Shown: positions 15,606-24,307, counted from the first letter of the stretch. The stretch: DNA of 50,288 nucleotides from Pseudomonadota bacterium (GCA_023423415.1 JAFAFP010000081.1:1-50288), one strand, 5' to 3'. The notes: generated by a model not told the origin, from the sequence alone. Program-made: numbers and translations.

Positions 15606-17096
15606 ATGGGCGTCGGTATCGGTACACGATCTTTATTGCTGACCCAGTCGCTGGTGGGCATGCGCGCGCAGATGTCCGATCTGCAACGGCAGTTCGCGAC
15701 AGGCAAGCGCGCTGACGATTATGCCGGCATTGGTCTCAATCGCGGGCTGACGGTGAGCCTGAGGTCGCAGCTCGCCGCTGTCGGTAGCTACGGCGACACC
15801 ATCACCAATCTCAATGTGCGGATCGATCTCGCAGAATCGGTCCTGTCGCGCATTGGCAAAATCGGACTGGAGACCAAAGGGGCTCTGTCCGAGATGACCT
15901 CGAACGAGGGTCGCTTCAACGCGCAGGGATCGGCGAAAGCGGCGCTTGGCGAGATGCTCGGCCTTCTCAATTCGCAGGCCGGCGATCGCTATATCTTTTC
16001 CGGACTCGCTTCCGACAAGCCTTCGGTGGAATCGCTTGAGCTGATCATGGATGGCGATGCTGCCCGAGCCGGCTTCAATCGGATCGTGTCGGAGCGTCTT
16101 CAGGCGGATCTCGGTTCTGGGTTGGGCCGGCTGGTGATTTCGGCGCCTACGCCGGGTGCTGTCAGCGTTGCGGAAGATGTTGCAGGATCGGCGTTCGGCT
16201 TCAAGTTGAGTGCCATCAGCTCGACGTTGAGCGGATCGACCGTGACCGGTCCGGCCGGCTCGCCGCCGCAGATGTCTGTCGATCTCGGCGGGGTCAATCC
16301 AGCGGCCGGCGAAAGCGTCACCTTCACGCTCGATTTGCCGGACGGCTCCCAGGAAACGATTTCGTTGAAGGCGACGACAACGGTTCCTCCGGGATCAAAC
16401 GAGTTCGCCATTGGTGCGGATTCCACGGCGACTGCCGCCAATCTGCAAGCGAAATTGACATCGTCCATCGAAGGGCTTGCGAAGACCAGTTTGACGGCGG
16501 CGTCGGCGCTGGCGGCCGCGGATAATTTCTTCAACATGGATGCGGCCAACCCGCCGCTGCGTGTGGATGGACCTCCGTTCGACACGGCGACCGGACTTGT
16601 CGCCGGCGACGCTACGAACACGGTCATGTGGTACACGGGCGAAGCCGGCAGCCAGCCCGCGCGCACGACCGCAACGGCGCGGGTCGATCAGGCCATCACC
16701 GTCAATTACGGGTTGCGGGCGAACGAAGAAGGGATTCGCTGGCAGATGCAGAACATCGCCGCGCTGGCGGCGATCTCCATGGGACCGGGTGATCCGGATG
16801 CCGAGGGACGCGCGGCCGCCATGTCGTCGCGGTTGCGCACGGCACTTGATATTCCGCATGGCACGCAAAGCACGGCCGATATCCGCACCGAACTGGCCGG
16901 TGCGCAGAAATCGACCGAAGCTGCAAAGCAGCGCCATCAGTACACCAACGCCGCGCTGAGCGATTTTCTGGAAGGCGTCGAGGGCGTATCGAACGAAGAA
17001 GTTGCGGCGAAGATGCTGGCGCTGCAGACTAATCTGGAAGCCTCGATGCAGGTCACCGCGCGGCTTTTCCAGATGAGCATCCTGAACTACATTTGA
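15606..17096 (+). CDS. flgL: Hook-filament junction protein FlgL (HAP3)
   Basis: 496 residues from the ATG at 15606; an in-frame upstream GTG-type start would overlap flgK. The N terminus shows the flagellin-like helix (LLLTQSLVGMRAQMSDLQRQFATGKRADDYAGI, in parts), and the C terminus ends LQTNLEASMQVTARLFQMSILNYI (in parts), the FlgL/flagellin D0 pattern. It forms the second junction layer and the base on which flagellin polymerises. A long inserted middle domain makes it larger than the usual 300-350 residues. It is the last gene of the hook operon; a strong terminator follows. Confidence 0.93.
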   Translation: MGVGIGTRSLLLTQSLVGMRAQMSDLQRQFATGKRADDYAGIGLNRGLTVSLRSQLAAVGSYGDTITNLNVRIDLAESVLSRIGKIGLETKGALSEMTSNEGRFNAQGSAKAALGEMLGLLNSQAGDRYIFSGLASDKPSVESLELIMDGDAARAGFNRIVSERLQADLGSGLGRLVISAPTPGAVSVAEDVAGSAFGFKLSAISSTLSGSTVTGPAGSPPQMSVDLGGVNPAAGESVTFTLDLPDGSQETISLKATTTVPPGSNEFAIGADSTATAANLQAKLTSSIEGLAKTSLTAASALAAADNFFNMDAANPPLRVDGPPFDTATGLVAGDATNTVMWYTGEAGSQPARTTATARVDQAITVNYGLRANEEGIRWQMQNIAALAAISMGPGDPDAEGRAAAMSSRLRTALDIPHGTQSTADIRTELAGAQKSTEAAKQRHQYTNAALSDFLEGVEGVSNEEVAAKMLALQTNLEASMQVTARLFQMSILNYI

Positions 17097-17124
17097 CGCG
17101 CGTTCATTCTGAGTGATGCAACAA

Positions 17125-17152
17125 AAAAAGGCCCGCTGACGCGGGCCTTTTT
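17125..17152. terminator. Bidirectional terminator between flgL and flaF
   Basis: AAAAAGGCCCGC (17125-17136) pairs perfectly with GCGGGCCTTTTT (17141-17152) around TGAC. There is a T-run on both strands. It separates the converging flgL and flbT-flaF units. Confidence 0.92.
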
Positions 17153-17185
17153 CATTTGACCAGTATTGTGGCCGTTCGCTCGATG

Positions 17186-17551
17186 TCAGGCGCGGCCGCC
17201 CAATCCCGCTGCAAGCTGACGGTTGATGTTGATAAGGCTGCGCAGCCGCTCGGGCTGCGGATTGTTGATGATGTTCAGCGTGTGATTCATCACGAAGATG
17301 CCGATGTTGGCAATGTTCTGCCGAAGCTCGGCCGGCAATGGATTGTCCTGGTTCGTCACCGATGTGAGAAACACCGTCCACAGTTTGCGATTGAAAAGAA
17401 GCGCATTGTCGAGAGCGCTGCGTTGTCCTTCCCAGTCATCGTGAATTGTCTGCAACCGGGATGCAGCGCGCAGCAAGAGCTGTGCTTCAAGATCACGCGG
17501 ACTTGCGGTTTGCTGTGCTACTGCTCCGTAGGCTCTGGCCGCCTGATGCAT
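17186..17551 (-). CDS. flaF: Flagellin assembly regulator FlaF
   Basis: 121 residues with the FlaF family layout (AARAYGAVAQQTASPRDLEAQLL in parts; WTVFLTSVTNQDNPLPAELRQNIANIGIFV in parts). In Caulobacter FlaF is needed for flagellin synthesis and secretion and works against FlbT. It overlaps the 3' end of flbT by 59 bp in another frame, which suggests translational coupling. The flbT-flaF pair directly downstream of the flagellin genes is the standard alphaproteobacterial arrangement. Confidence 0.92.
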   Translation of the reverse strand: MHQAARAYGAVAQQTASPRDLEAQLLLRAASRLQTIHDDWEGQRSALDNALLFNRKLWTVFLTSVTNQDNPLPAELRQNIANIGIFVMNHTLNIINNPQPERLRSLININRQLAAGLGGRA

Positions 17552-17927
17552 TCGTTAACAGCTCCTGTTCGTACTCGATCAGTTTTTTTGCTGATTTCAA
17601 AGCTTTGTAGAGATCGCCTGTTAAAATATGATTGTTGATCTCGGCAACATGCGCCCATGCGCTTGGCGCTGCTTCGACGATGTCCTTCATCAATGCGAAA
17701 TAGACTTCGTGCTGCTCGGTTGGATTGCCGCCGATGTACATCAACTGGACTGCGAGATAGATCCGCTTGGCCGGCGTATCGGCGCGGTCGGCCGTCATGA
17801 TGTCTTTCTCGCGCAGGATCGGCACGCTGCCGTCCACGAGAAAGCGTGTCCGCTGATCGCTGTTGGTGATGACGCAATCGCCGATCAGGATGCGTTCGTT
17901 CGGTTTCAGTTCGACTTTGAGGGCCAT
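17493..17927 (-). CDS. flbT: Flagellin mRNA repressor FlbT
   Basis: 144 residues from the ATG at 17927; a GTG at 17939 is less likely. The core MALKVELKPNERILIGDCV (19 residues) is the FlbT signature, followed by the conserved FLVDGSVPILREKDIM region. In Caulobacter FlbT binds the 5' leader of flagellin mRNA and promotes its decay until the hook is complete. A near-consensus CtrA-type box (18016-18030) lies about 90 bp upstream, so the pair is likely to have its own promoter separate from the flagellin genes. Confidence 0.95.
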   Translation of the reverse strand: MALKVELKPNERILIGDCVITNSDQRTRFLVDGSVPILREKDIMTADRADTPAKRIYLAVQLMYIGGNPTEQHEVYFALMKDIVEAAPSAWAHVAEINNHILTGDLYKALKSAKKLIEYEQELLTNASGGQSLRSSSTANRKSA

Positions 17928-18015
17928 GATGTGCTCCACGGAGACTGGCGATGGGGCCGGCAGGCCTTGCCGCGGAATCGCGACGCCGATAGCCGCGATC
18001 CTTGGCGAGTTATGG

Positions 18016-18030
18016 TTAATGCGGCGTAAA
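18016..18030 (-). promoter_or_regulatory. CtrA-type box upstream of flbT (one mismatch)
   Basis: On the coding strand it reads TTTA-N7-TTAA, one base from TTAA-N7-TTAA. It lies between the flagellin 1 terminator and flbT. Confidence 0.4.
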
Positions 18031-18031
18031 G

Positions 18032-18060
18032 AAAAAACGGCGGGGATTATCCCCGCCGTT
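18032..18060 (-). terminator. Terminator of flagellin gene 1
   Basis: AACGGCGGGG (18036-18045) pairs with CCCCGCCGTT (18051-18060). On the minus strand it is followed by six T. The stem is almost identical to the terminator of flagellin 2 (20021-20047). Confidence 0.9.
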
Positions 18061-18089
18061 GATAGCTCGGATGAGTCTGACCTGCCTGC

Positions 18090-19889
18090 TTATCCGAACA
18101 GACGCAGCACCGCCTGGTCGGCCTGCGCGGAGAGCGACAGGGCGGTGGTCGAGAGCTGTTGGCGGGTCTGCAGGGCCAGCATATTTGCGCCTTCCTCGTT
18201 GGTGTCGGCCAGGACGAGGTTGTCGGCGCCGGTTTCCAGCGTCTGAATCAGAGATTTGGTGAAGTTCTGGCGGGTTTCGACAGTGCCGAGCTTGGTGCCG
18301 AACGTGGCCGCCTGGGTGCGCAGAGTACGCATCGCGGTATCGATTCTCGTCAGAACCGCATCCGTGGTGATGTTGTTCTGAAATTCATCGCCGTTCAGCG
18401 GCAGAAGTCCGAGGCCAGCGGAGGTGAAATCGACCCCGTCGATGTTCAGCATGCTGCTGCCGTCTTCATTGAAGACGACCTTCAGGTTGTCGCCGAAGAG
18501 CAGGTTAACGCCGTTGTAGGAGGCGTCGCGCGCGAGCGTGTCGATCTGGGCAATCGTCTCGTTGTACTCACGCTGATAATCGGCGCGCTGATCGCTGGCC
18601 GAAGTAACGGTCGGTGTGGGCGTATAGACACCGTTGTTCGTTCCGACGAGGCCCAATGTCGTGGTCGCGTTCCCCGTGCCAGTGATGGTGATGACTTCGG
18701 AGGAGGTCGAGGTGATTTCCACTGCACCAGCCGCGTTGACGGTTGCGGTGATGCCGGTGCCGAGGGTCAGGCCATCCAGCCAGGCATCCAGATCCGCTCG
18801 CGTCGTCGCCGTGGTGAAGTTGAATGTCTGCGCTGCGCCAGCTCCGATCCTGATGCTCAGGGATTCTCCGGCCAGTGCGTTCAGCGTAGCGTTTGTTCCG
18901 GAATAAGCGGTGGTGTTAAAGCCGAGCGCCGCACCGGTGGTGCCACCGACGGTGATGCTTCCGGTCGTGTTTGCAATCATCAGGCTGCCGTTTTCATTGG
19001 TTAGAGACACGTCAACCAAGGTGGAGGCGGCGAGAGCAGCCTGCAATGTGGCGAGATCGCTGAACGTGCCCTCCGCAGCGACTTCCTGACCCACGGCCAC
19101 CTTGCGGAAGGTATCCGTCGTTGTTCCATCGTTGATGGTCATCACGCCGCCATCGACGGAGGCCGTGTTGGCTGTGACCTCGGCCGCGCCTGCGCCGCCG
19201 ACGGTGAAATCGTTCGTGAAGTCTCCGGTGATGGTGATCGTACCAGCGGCGTTCACGACGTTGCCTGCGCCATAAACGCCCTGAAGTGCAGTGGCGAAAG
19301 TGGCCGCGTTTGTGAAGCCTGTATTGCCGGGCGTGACGCCGTCTGCGGCCGAATCCGATTCGAATGTCGTGGTCGTGCCATTAAACGTGATCGAGATGGT
19401 TGTCCCGTCGGGCCAGTCACCGGCCATGTCGGTCACATCGAGCACCATCGATGATTTGCTCGAGTTGGTCACGCCGCTCAGAGCGGTCGTGAAATTGGCG
19501 GTTCCGATCGCAGCCGATGATACCGGGTTGTCGGCAGGGATATTCCCGCCGGTGATGGTCTGGTTGTAGGTCGCGGCCGGCTGAGTGGTCTGGCGTGCCT
19601 GCTTGGCGAGTGCCTTGGCCGATGCAACCAGCTTGGTGATGGCGGTGATACCGATATCGGCCTGTTCGATGGTCTTCTGCGACTGTCCCATCGCGTCGAG
19701 CAGCGAATTCATGTCGCCGGCGCGATTGTTCAGGGCCTGCGAAGTGAAATAGTTGAACGGATTGTCGAGGGCGGTGTTGACCTTCTTTCCGGTTGCGAGC
19801 CGGTTCTGCGTCAGGGCCATCAGTTGTGCAGTGCTTTGCAATGAAAGCAGGTTTTTCCGGACGCCGGCGGAAAGAACGATATCGCCCAT
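18090..19889 (-). CDS. Flagellin 1 (large, 599 residues)
   Basis: The N-terminal D0/D1 helices (LSLQSTAQLMALTQNRLATGKKVNTALDNP, in parts) and the C-terminal D0/D1 helices (NLVLADTNEEGANMLALQTRQQLS in parts; ALSLSAQADQAVLRLFG) are canonical flagellin. Between them lies a Thr/Gly/Ala-rich surface domain of about 350 residues, much larger than in Caulobacter flagellins (about 273 residues in total). It contains a GESLSIRIG...FNFTTATTRADLDAW module similar to modules in flagellin 2 and FlgE. A perfect CtrA-type box lies about 100 bp upstream of the ATG, and the gene has its own terminator. Confidence 0.95.
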   Translation of the reverse strand: MGDIVLSAGVRKNLLSLQSTAQLMALTQNRLATGKKVNTALDNPFNYFTSQALNNRAGDMNSLLDAMGQSQKTIEQADIGITAITKLVASAKALAKQARQTTQPAATYNQTITGGNIPADNPVSSAAIGTANFTTALSGVTNSSKSSMVLDVTDMAGDWPDGTTISITFNGTTTTFESDSAADGVTPGNTGFTNAATFATALQGVYGAGNVVNAAGTITITGDFTNDFTVGGAGAAEVTANTASVDGGVMTINDGTTTDTFRKVAVGQEVAAEGTFSDLATLQAALAASTLVDVSLTNENGSLMIANTTGSITVGGTTGAALGFNTTAYSGTNATLNALAGESLSIRIGAGAAQTFNFTTATTRADLDAWLDGLTLGTGITATVNAAGAVEITSTSSEVITITGTGNATTTLGLVGTNNGVYTPTPTVTSASDQRADYQREYNETIAQIDTLARDASYNGVNLLFGDNLKVVFNEDGSSMLNIDGVDFTSAGLGLLPLNGDEFQNNITTDAVLTRIDTAMRTLRTQAATFGTKLGTVETRQNFTKSLIQTLETGADNLVLADTNEEGANMLALQTRQQLSTTALSLSAQADQAVLRLFG

Positions 19890-19988
19890 AACGGGATTCC
19901 CTTTTATCGAAACGAATCGGAAGCGCTTAATGCGGTTCGGTTCCGCTCGATAATCTTCTGGTAACCCTAATGGTCGGTAAAAAATCGC

Positions 19989-20003
19989 TTAATCAAAAGT
20001 TAA
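19989..20003 (-). promoter_or_regulatory. Perfect CtrA-type box upstream of flagellin 1
   Basis: TTAA (19989-19992), a 7-nt spacer TCAAAAG and TTAA (20000-20003) match the full CtrA consensus. It is about 100 bp from the flagellin 1 start codon and just beyond the terminator of flagellin 2. Confidence 0.6.
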
Positions 20004-20020
20004 CGCCAGCGCACAAAAAG

Positions 20021-20047
20021 AAACGGCGGGGTTGCCCCCGCCGTTTT
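20021..20047 (-). terminator. Terminator of flagellin gene 2
   Basis: AAACGGCGGGG (20021-20031) pairs with CCCCGCCGTTT (20036-20046) around TTGC. The minus strand continues as TTTCTTTTT. The stem is shared with the flagellin 1 terminator. Confidence 0.88.
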
Positions 20048-20072
20048 GCCGTCCTTTGAAAGCCTTTCTGGC

Positions 20073-21548
20073 TTAGAACAGACGCAGCACCGCCTGGTCG
20101 GCCTGCGCGGAGAGCGACAGGGCCGTGGTGGAGAGCTGCTGACGGGTCTGCAGGGCGAGGAGGTTCGCACCTTCTTCGTTGGTGTCGGCGAGCACGAGGG
20201 CGTCCGAACCAACCTGCAGGTTGTTGACCATGTTCTTGGTGAAGTCCTGACGGGTCTGCACCGTGGTCAGGTTCGAGCCGAACTTCGCGGCCTGCGAGCG
20301 CAGCTCGCCGAGAGCCCCGTCGATGTCCGCCAAAACGGCATCGATATCGGCGTTGTCCTGGAACTCGGCAGCGTTCAGCTTGGTCAGACCAAGGTCCTGC
20401 GACTGGAAGAACACGCCCTTGATGGTCAGCGAGCTCGAGCCGTCTTCGTTGAACACAACCTTGAGGTCGTCGCCGGCCAGCAGGTTGATACCGTTGTAAG
20501 ACGCATCCTTCGCCAGCGAGTCGATCTGATCGAGAAGATCGTTGTACTGGGTCTGATAGGTCTGACGGGTCTCGCTGTTCGTGGCGATCGTGCCGGTGCC
20601 GGTCTGGGAGACGGTTTGTGTTGCCATGCCCAGGCTGGTGGCAAGAGTCGCCGACGAGGCCGCGAACGACACGCTGGTTGCACGGGTACCCGCAGCGGCG
20701 GTCGCCGTCAGCGTGCCGCCCGAACGGGTCACGCCGCTCATGGTGGCAATAGCAGCATCAAGATCCGCAAGCGTCGAAACCTGGCCGGCGCCGGTGCCGA
20801 AGGTCAGCCGGCTGGTCGTGCCATTGACGGTGATATCGAGCGTGTCACCCGAAACCGCACCAAGGTTGTCCAGCATGCTGGTGGAGTTGTAGGTGCCCGC
20901 GGTCAAGCCCGAGTTGCCAGCGCCTGCGCCGACCACGAGGTCAACGTCGGCACGAGCCGCATCGATCTTGAGACCCGTACCGGAAGCTACCAGCGTAGCA
21001 TCTGCCGGATCGATCACAGCTTCGAAGGCCGCAATCAAGCCGTCCTGGATTTCGGTGGCGGTGGCGGAGGCGTCAGACATATAAGAGATCGTCTGTGCGC
21101 CATTGCCGTCACCGATATCGACGGTGAACGAGAACGCCGTCGAGTTTGCCGCGGTGATTGCAGCGCCGGTGTGGGTGCCGAGCGTTTCGGCGCCGACGGT
21201 CCCGGAAGTCGTAGCCGCCGTGTAGTTGGTGACGGGAGCTGCGGACTGCTGAGCCTGCTTGGCGAGCGACTTGGCGGATTCGACGAGCTTGGTCAGCGAG
21301 GTGATGCCGGTGTCAGCCTGCTTCAGCGTCTGCTGCGCCTGGCCGATCGAGTCCAGGAGCGAGTTCAGGTCGCCGGCGCGGTTGCTGAGCGACTGAGAGG
21401 TGAAGAAGTTGGCCGGATTGTCGAGCGCCGAGTTGACCTTCTTGCCGGTCGCGAGGCGGTTCTGCGTCGTGCTCATCATCTGAGCGGTGGACTGCAGGGA
21501 GAGGAGGTTCTGACGAACGGAAGCCGAGAGAGTGATATTGGAAGCCAT
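20073..21548 (-). CDS. Flagellin 2 (491 residues)
   Basis: From the ATG at 21548 (MASNITLSASVRQNLLSLQ). The canonical N-terminal (TQNRLATGKKVNSALDNP) and C-terminal (LQTRQQLSTTALSLSAQADQ) D0/D1 helices are present. The last 48 nt of coding sequence are identical to flagellin 1, showing recent duplication or gene conversion. The central domain (about residues 130-330) carries TFGTGAGQVSTLADL at 249-263, almost the same as a segment of FlgE. The region upstream (21549-21804) has several TTAA half-sites but no perfect CtrA box or sigma-54 promoter that I can find. Confidence 0.95.
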   Translation of the reverse strand: MASNITLSASVRQNLLSLQSTAQMMSTTQNRLATGKKVNSALDNPANFFTSQSLSNRAGDLNSLLDSIGQAQQTLKQADTGITSLTKLVESAKSLAKQAQQSAAPVTNYTAATTSGTVGAETLGTHTGAAITAANSTAFSFTVDIGDGNGAQTISYMSDASATATEIQDGLIAAFEAVIDPADATLVASGTGLKIDAARADVDLVVGAGAGNSGLTAGTYNSTSMLDNLGAVSGDTLDITVNGTTSRLTFGTGAGQVSTLADLDAAIATMSGVTRSGGTLTATAAAGTRATSVSFAASSATLATSLGMATQTVSQTGTGTIATNSETRQTYQTQYNDLLDQIDSLAKDASYNGINLLAGDDLKVVFNEDGSSSLTIKGVFFQSQDLGLTKLNAAEFQDNADIDAVLADIDGALGELRSQAAKFGSNLTTVQTRQDFTKNMVNNLQVGSDALVLADTNEEGANLLALQTRQQLSTTALSLSAQADQAVLRLF

Positions 21549-21804
21549 AGTAACGCAACCTTTCTGGTTCACATAAACGCCGACCCATCTGGATCGTCAG
21601 CCGTAGTCGCACGGGCTCCTTGAAAACGACGTTAAGCAACGTGGTTAATGAGTTCACAACGCGTGAATTCGTGCCCTTGTTTTTCAAGGCTTATCTTCAT
21701 GTTTCGGTAACTTGTTGCGGCAGTGATTCGTTAACGCAGTTGGTCCGCGTTATTGCCGGCTCGTACGTCGTCTTGATGGACGTCGGCGCAACGAGCATCA
21801 AACG

Positions 21805-22143
21805 CTAGATTTCAAGATCTGCGTGCGGGACGTCTTCGCCGGACAGAGGCGGGGTCTCGATGCTGTTGCGTGCGTAGGCCTTCTGCCGGAGCAGCGCCTC
21901 GTCTTTCCGCTCGCGCCGTTGCTTGCGCGCTTCACGCTCGCGATTCAGCAATGACTGGCTTTGCGGATCGAGTCCGGGATCACGTGCGCCCGTATTGGTC
22001 GTGGTCTGGCCGGAGACGGATGATTGCGCGCCGGCATTGACGCTTTGTGAGGGCGATAGATCAGTGCGGACGATGTTGTTGCTGCGTCCGACGGTGCGGC
22101 GCGTCAGCGAGTCGCGCGGCTTGATGGTGAAACTGGAGTCCAT
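21805..22143 (-). CDS. Hypothetical protein in flagellar cluster
   Basis: 112 residues from the ATG at 22143 (GGAAGGTGG directly upstream). It is mostly disordered: an N-terminal basic/hydroxyl-rich part, a Ser/Thr/Gln-rich middle, then a charged helix (LLNREREARKQRRERKDEALLRQKA, in parts) that could be a coiled coil. There is no signal peptide or membrane segment. Its place between the flagellin genes and the FlgN-like gene on the same strand suggests a flagellar role, for example an export chaperone or regulator, but I do not recognise the family. Confidence 0.6.
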   Translation of the reverse strand: MDSSFTIKPRDSLTRRTVGRSNNIVRTDLSPSQSVNAGAQSSVSGQTTTNTGARDPGLDPQSQSLLNREREARKQRRERKDEALLRQKAYARNSIETPPLSGEDVPHADLEI

Positions 22144-22310
22144 GACCACCTTCCGGCGCTTTCTGCGCCAAGTCGATGAGGATGATGGGGGACGCTAGTT
22201 CAACTCCTTTAACTGCCTCACACGAAAATCACTAAAACTGCACTTATTCCATAGCTGTTGCTGGACGCGCGCCTTTGTTCATCGAGCGCGCATCCCGGAG
22301 CGAATGGGCG

Positions 22311-22754
22311 TTACAACACCCGGCTCACTGCGAGCGGTTGCGAAGCGCTCGCATTCGGTCCGTTGGGCCGGCCGGACGCGCTATAGGTGGAAGGCGATGC
22401 CTTGCGCACCAGTTCCTCCCATACGCCGCGCACAATGCCTTCTGACACTGCATGGGCGGTTGCAAGCACGGTCAGATTCATTTGCAATGCAGCGTGGAAA
22501 TCATTGTGCTTGCGCTGCAGGTCTGCCAGCGCATCGGGTGCGTCGCTTGCTAGCTGCGGCTGAATTTCTTTGATGCGGTTCGCGCCCGCATAATAGCGGT
22601 TCGCCAGATCGGTTTTCGCAGGTTCAAGACGCGATGCCTCGGACAGCTTACCGGCGCGCACCAGCGACGTTTCCTGTTCGACGATATGGACGATCGCGTC
22701 CATCACGGCCGACAGATTGGCCATCGCGTCTTGCGGTTGCGCTGTTGCAGTCAT
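22311..22754 (-). CDS. Putative flagellar export chaperone, FlgN-like
   Basis: 147 residues, mostly helical. The N-terminal half (LSAVMDAIVHIVEQETSLVRAG, in parts) has the FlgN-like pattern of a long amphipathic helix with E-x3-L spacing, and the C-terminal tail is Ser/Ala/Pro-rich and flexible. FlgN chaperones the junction proteins FlgK and FlgL before export. The start codon overlaps the stop of the rod-binding gene (ATGA, 22751-22754), so it is translationally coupled to flgI and the FlgJ-like gene. The assignment rests on context and helix pattern, not on a decisive motif. Confidence 0.55.
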   Translation of the reverse strand: MTATAQPQDAMANLSAVMDAIVHIVEQETSLVRAGKLSEASRLEPAKTDLANRYYAGANRIKEIQPQLASDAPDALADLQRKHNDFHAALQMNLTVLATAHAVSEGIVRGVWEELVRKASPSTYSASGRPNGPNASASQPLAVSRVL

Positions 22755-23125
22755 CGTCGTGTCTCCATTGCCGATGGCGTGACGGCAGCTCCGTCCTCTT
22801 GCTGCGCCATCAATGTGCGATAAACGTCGGAAGCGATGCCGATGCCGCCCTTCTTCGCGAACGACCTGGCATATTCATCGGTGAGGAATGAGCGCCACAC
22901 GCCGGTGGACTGATCGCCGCCGAAAGGACCTTCGCCGTCGATCGCCGTGAACATCTGGCTGAACATCGAGTTGAGGAAGACGGCCTCGAAATCCTGGGCG
23001 ACATTCATCGCCTTCTCTTTTGCGCCGTCCAGTTTCTTCGCCGCGCCCGCTTCTTTCTGCGCTGCAAGCATTGCGTAGGCAGATTTCACGCTCGATGCAG
23101 CGCTCATGTCGATAGAGGATGCCAT
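22751..23125 (-). CDS. Rod-binding protein, FlgJ N-terminal domain only
   Basis: 124 residues from the ATG at 23125, which overlaps the flgI stop (TGATG). The conserved core AQDFEAVFLNSMFSQMF and GGIGIASDVYRTL match the rod-scaffolding domain of FlgJ. The C-terminal peptidoglycan hydrolase domain of enteric FlgJ is absent, as is usual in alphaproteobacteria, where a separate enzyme opens the wall. It caps the growing rod in the periplasm. It is the second gene of the flgI unit. Confidence 0.85.
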   Translation of the reverse strand: MASSIDMSAASSVKSAYAMLAAQKEAGAAKKLDGAKEKAMNVAQDFEAVFLNSMFSQMFTAIDGEGPFGGDQSTGVWRSFLTDEYARSFAKKGGIGIASDVYRTLMAQQEDGAAVTPSAMETRR

Positions 23126-24252
23126 CACATCACCTCGATTTCGGCCTGGATCGCGCCGGCGGCCTTGATCGCCTGCAGAATGGCAATCAGGTCGCGTGGG
23201 CTGAGACCGAGAGCATTGAGACCATCGACCAATTGTTGCAGCGACACGCCTTCCTTGACGATGGCAAGCTGCTTGCCGTCTTCCTGTACGCCGACCTGAG
23301 TGCGCGGGACGACGACGGTTTCTCCCATCGAGAACGGCGCAGGTTGGCTGACTTGCGGCGCTTCCGCGACCGTGACGGTCAGATTGCCTTGCGCGACGGC
23401 CACCGTGGAGACACGCACGTCCCGGCCCATCACGATCACGCCCGAACGTTCATCGATGACAATGCGAGCGGAGAGGTCAGGCTCGATCCGCAGTTGCTCG
23501 ATCTCTGTCAGCAGCGCGACGATGTTGGTGTCGCTCTTGCCGGGCAGTGTGATCTGCACTGTCGATTGGTCCAGCGGCTCGGCCGTGGCGGCGCCCATGA
23601 AATCGTTGATGGCGGCGGCGATGCGCTTGGCGGTCGTCAAGTCGCCGTTGCGCAGGGCAAGGCGGACCTTGTCCATGCGGTTGAGCTGGAAATCGATCTC
23701 GCGTTCGATGATGGCGCCATTGGAAATGCGGCCAACTGTCGGTACGCCGCGCACGACCTTGGCGGCTTCACCTTCCGCCTGAAAGCCGGCAATAGCGAGC
23801 GAGCCTTGCCCCACGGCATAGACATTGCCGTCCGCGCCCAGTAGCGGCGTGACCAGCAAGGTGCCGCCCTGCAGGCTTTTTGAATCGCCGAGTGCCGATA
23901 CCGTGACGTCGATGCGGGTGCCCTGCGTGCCGAACGGCGGCAGGTTCGCCGTCACCATCACCGCAGCAACGTTGCCGGTGCGAATTTGCTGTCCGCGAAT
24001 ATTGACGCCGAGGCGCTCCAGCATCGCTTGCAGCGATTGCCGGGTGAACGGGATGTTATTGAGCGTATCGCCGGTTCCATTCAGACCGACGACCAGACCA
24101 TAGCCAATCAGCTGATTCTGGCGCACGCCCTCAATATTGGCGAGATCCTTGATGCGCGATGCGGTGCTGGCCGCTTCGCCTATTCCCATCAACGTCAATG
24201 CCATAACGAAAACGCACCTGACGGCGCGCGTAACTGCAAATGTCCTCGACAT
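23125..24252 (-). CDS. flgI: Flagellar P-ring protein FlgI
   Basis: About 375 residues. The signal peptide (RCVFVMALTLMGIGEAAS region) is followed by the FlgI core ASRIKDLANIEGVRQNQLIG and GYGLVVGLNGTGDT, and the protein ends in the typical LIAILQAIKAAGAIQAE. It forms the periplasmic P ring around the rod. Several ATGs are possible; that at 24252 is preferred because GGGGAG lies 4 nt upstream and it is downstream of the predicted sigma-54 start site (about 24282). The ATG at 24255 is nearly equivalent. Any start further upstream would lie inside the promoter. Confidence 0.93.
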   Translation of the reverse strand: MSRTFAVTRAVRCVFVMALTLMGIGEAASTASRIKDLANIEGVRQNQLIGYGLVVGLNGTGDTLNNIPFTRQSLQAMLERLGVNIRGQQIRTGNVAAVMVTANLPPFGTQGTRIDVTVSALGDSKSLQGGTLLVTPLLGADGNVYAVGQGSLAIAGFQAEGEAAKVVRGVPTVGRISNGAIIEREIDFQLNRMDKVRLALRNGDLTTAKRIAAAINDFMGAATAEPLDQSTVQITLPGKSDTNIVALLTEIEQLRIEPDLSARIVIDERSGVIVMGRDVRVSTVAVAQGNLTVTVAEAPQVSQPAPFSMGETVVVPRTQVGVQEDGKQLAIVKEGVSLQQLVDGLNALGLSPRDLIAILQAIKAAGAIQAEIEVM

Positions 24253-24292
24253 CATGCTCCCCATGAGAGTCGGACTACGTGCCGTTGTTAAT

Positions 24293-24307
24293 GCCAGCCC
24301 CGTGCCA
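24293..24307 (-). promoter_or_regulatory. Sigma-54-like promoter of flgI unit
   Basis: On the minus strand TGGCACG (24307-24301), 4 nt, then TGGC. The -24 element is perfect and the -12 element has one mismatch (TTGC expected). The predicted start is near 24282, with a leader of about 30 nt before flgI. Confidence 0.55.

Noticed and set aside
20046..21623. 525-codon plus-strand frame opposite flagellin 2
   Set aside because: Its length results from flagellin codon bias on the other strand; the protein has no recognisable fold, and flagellin is certain.
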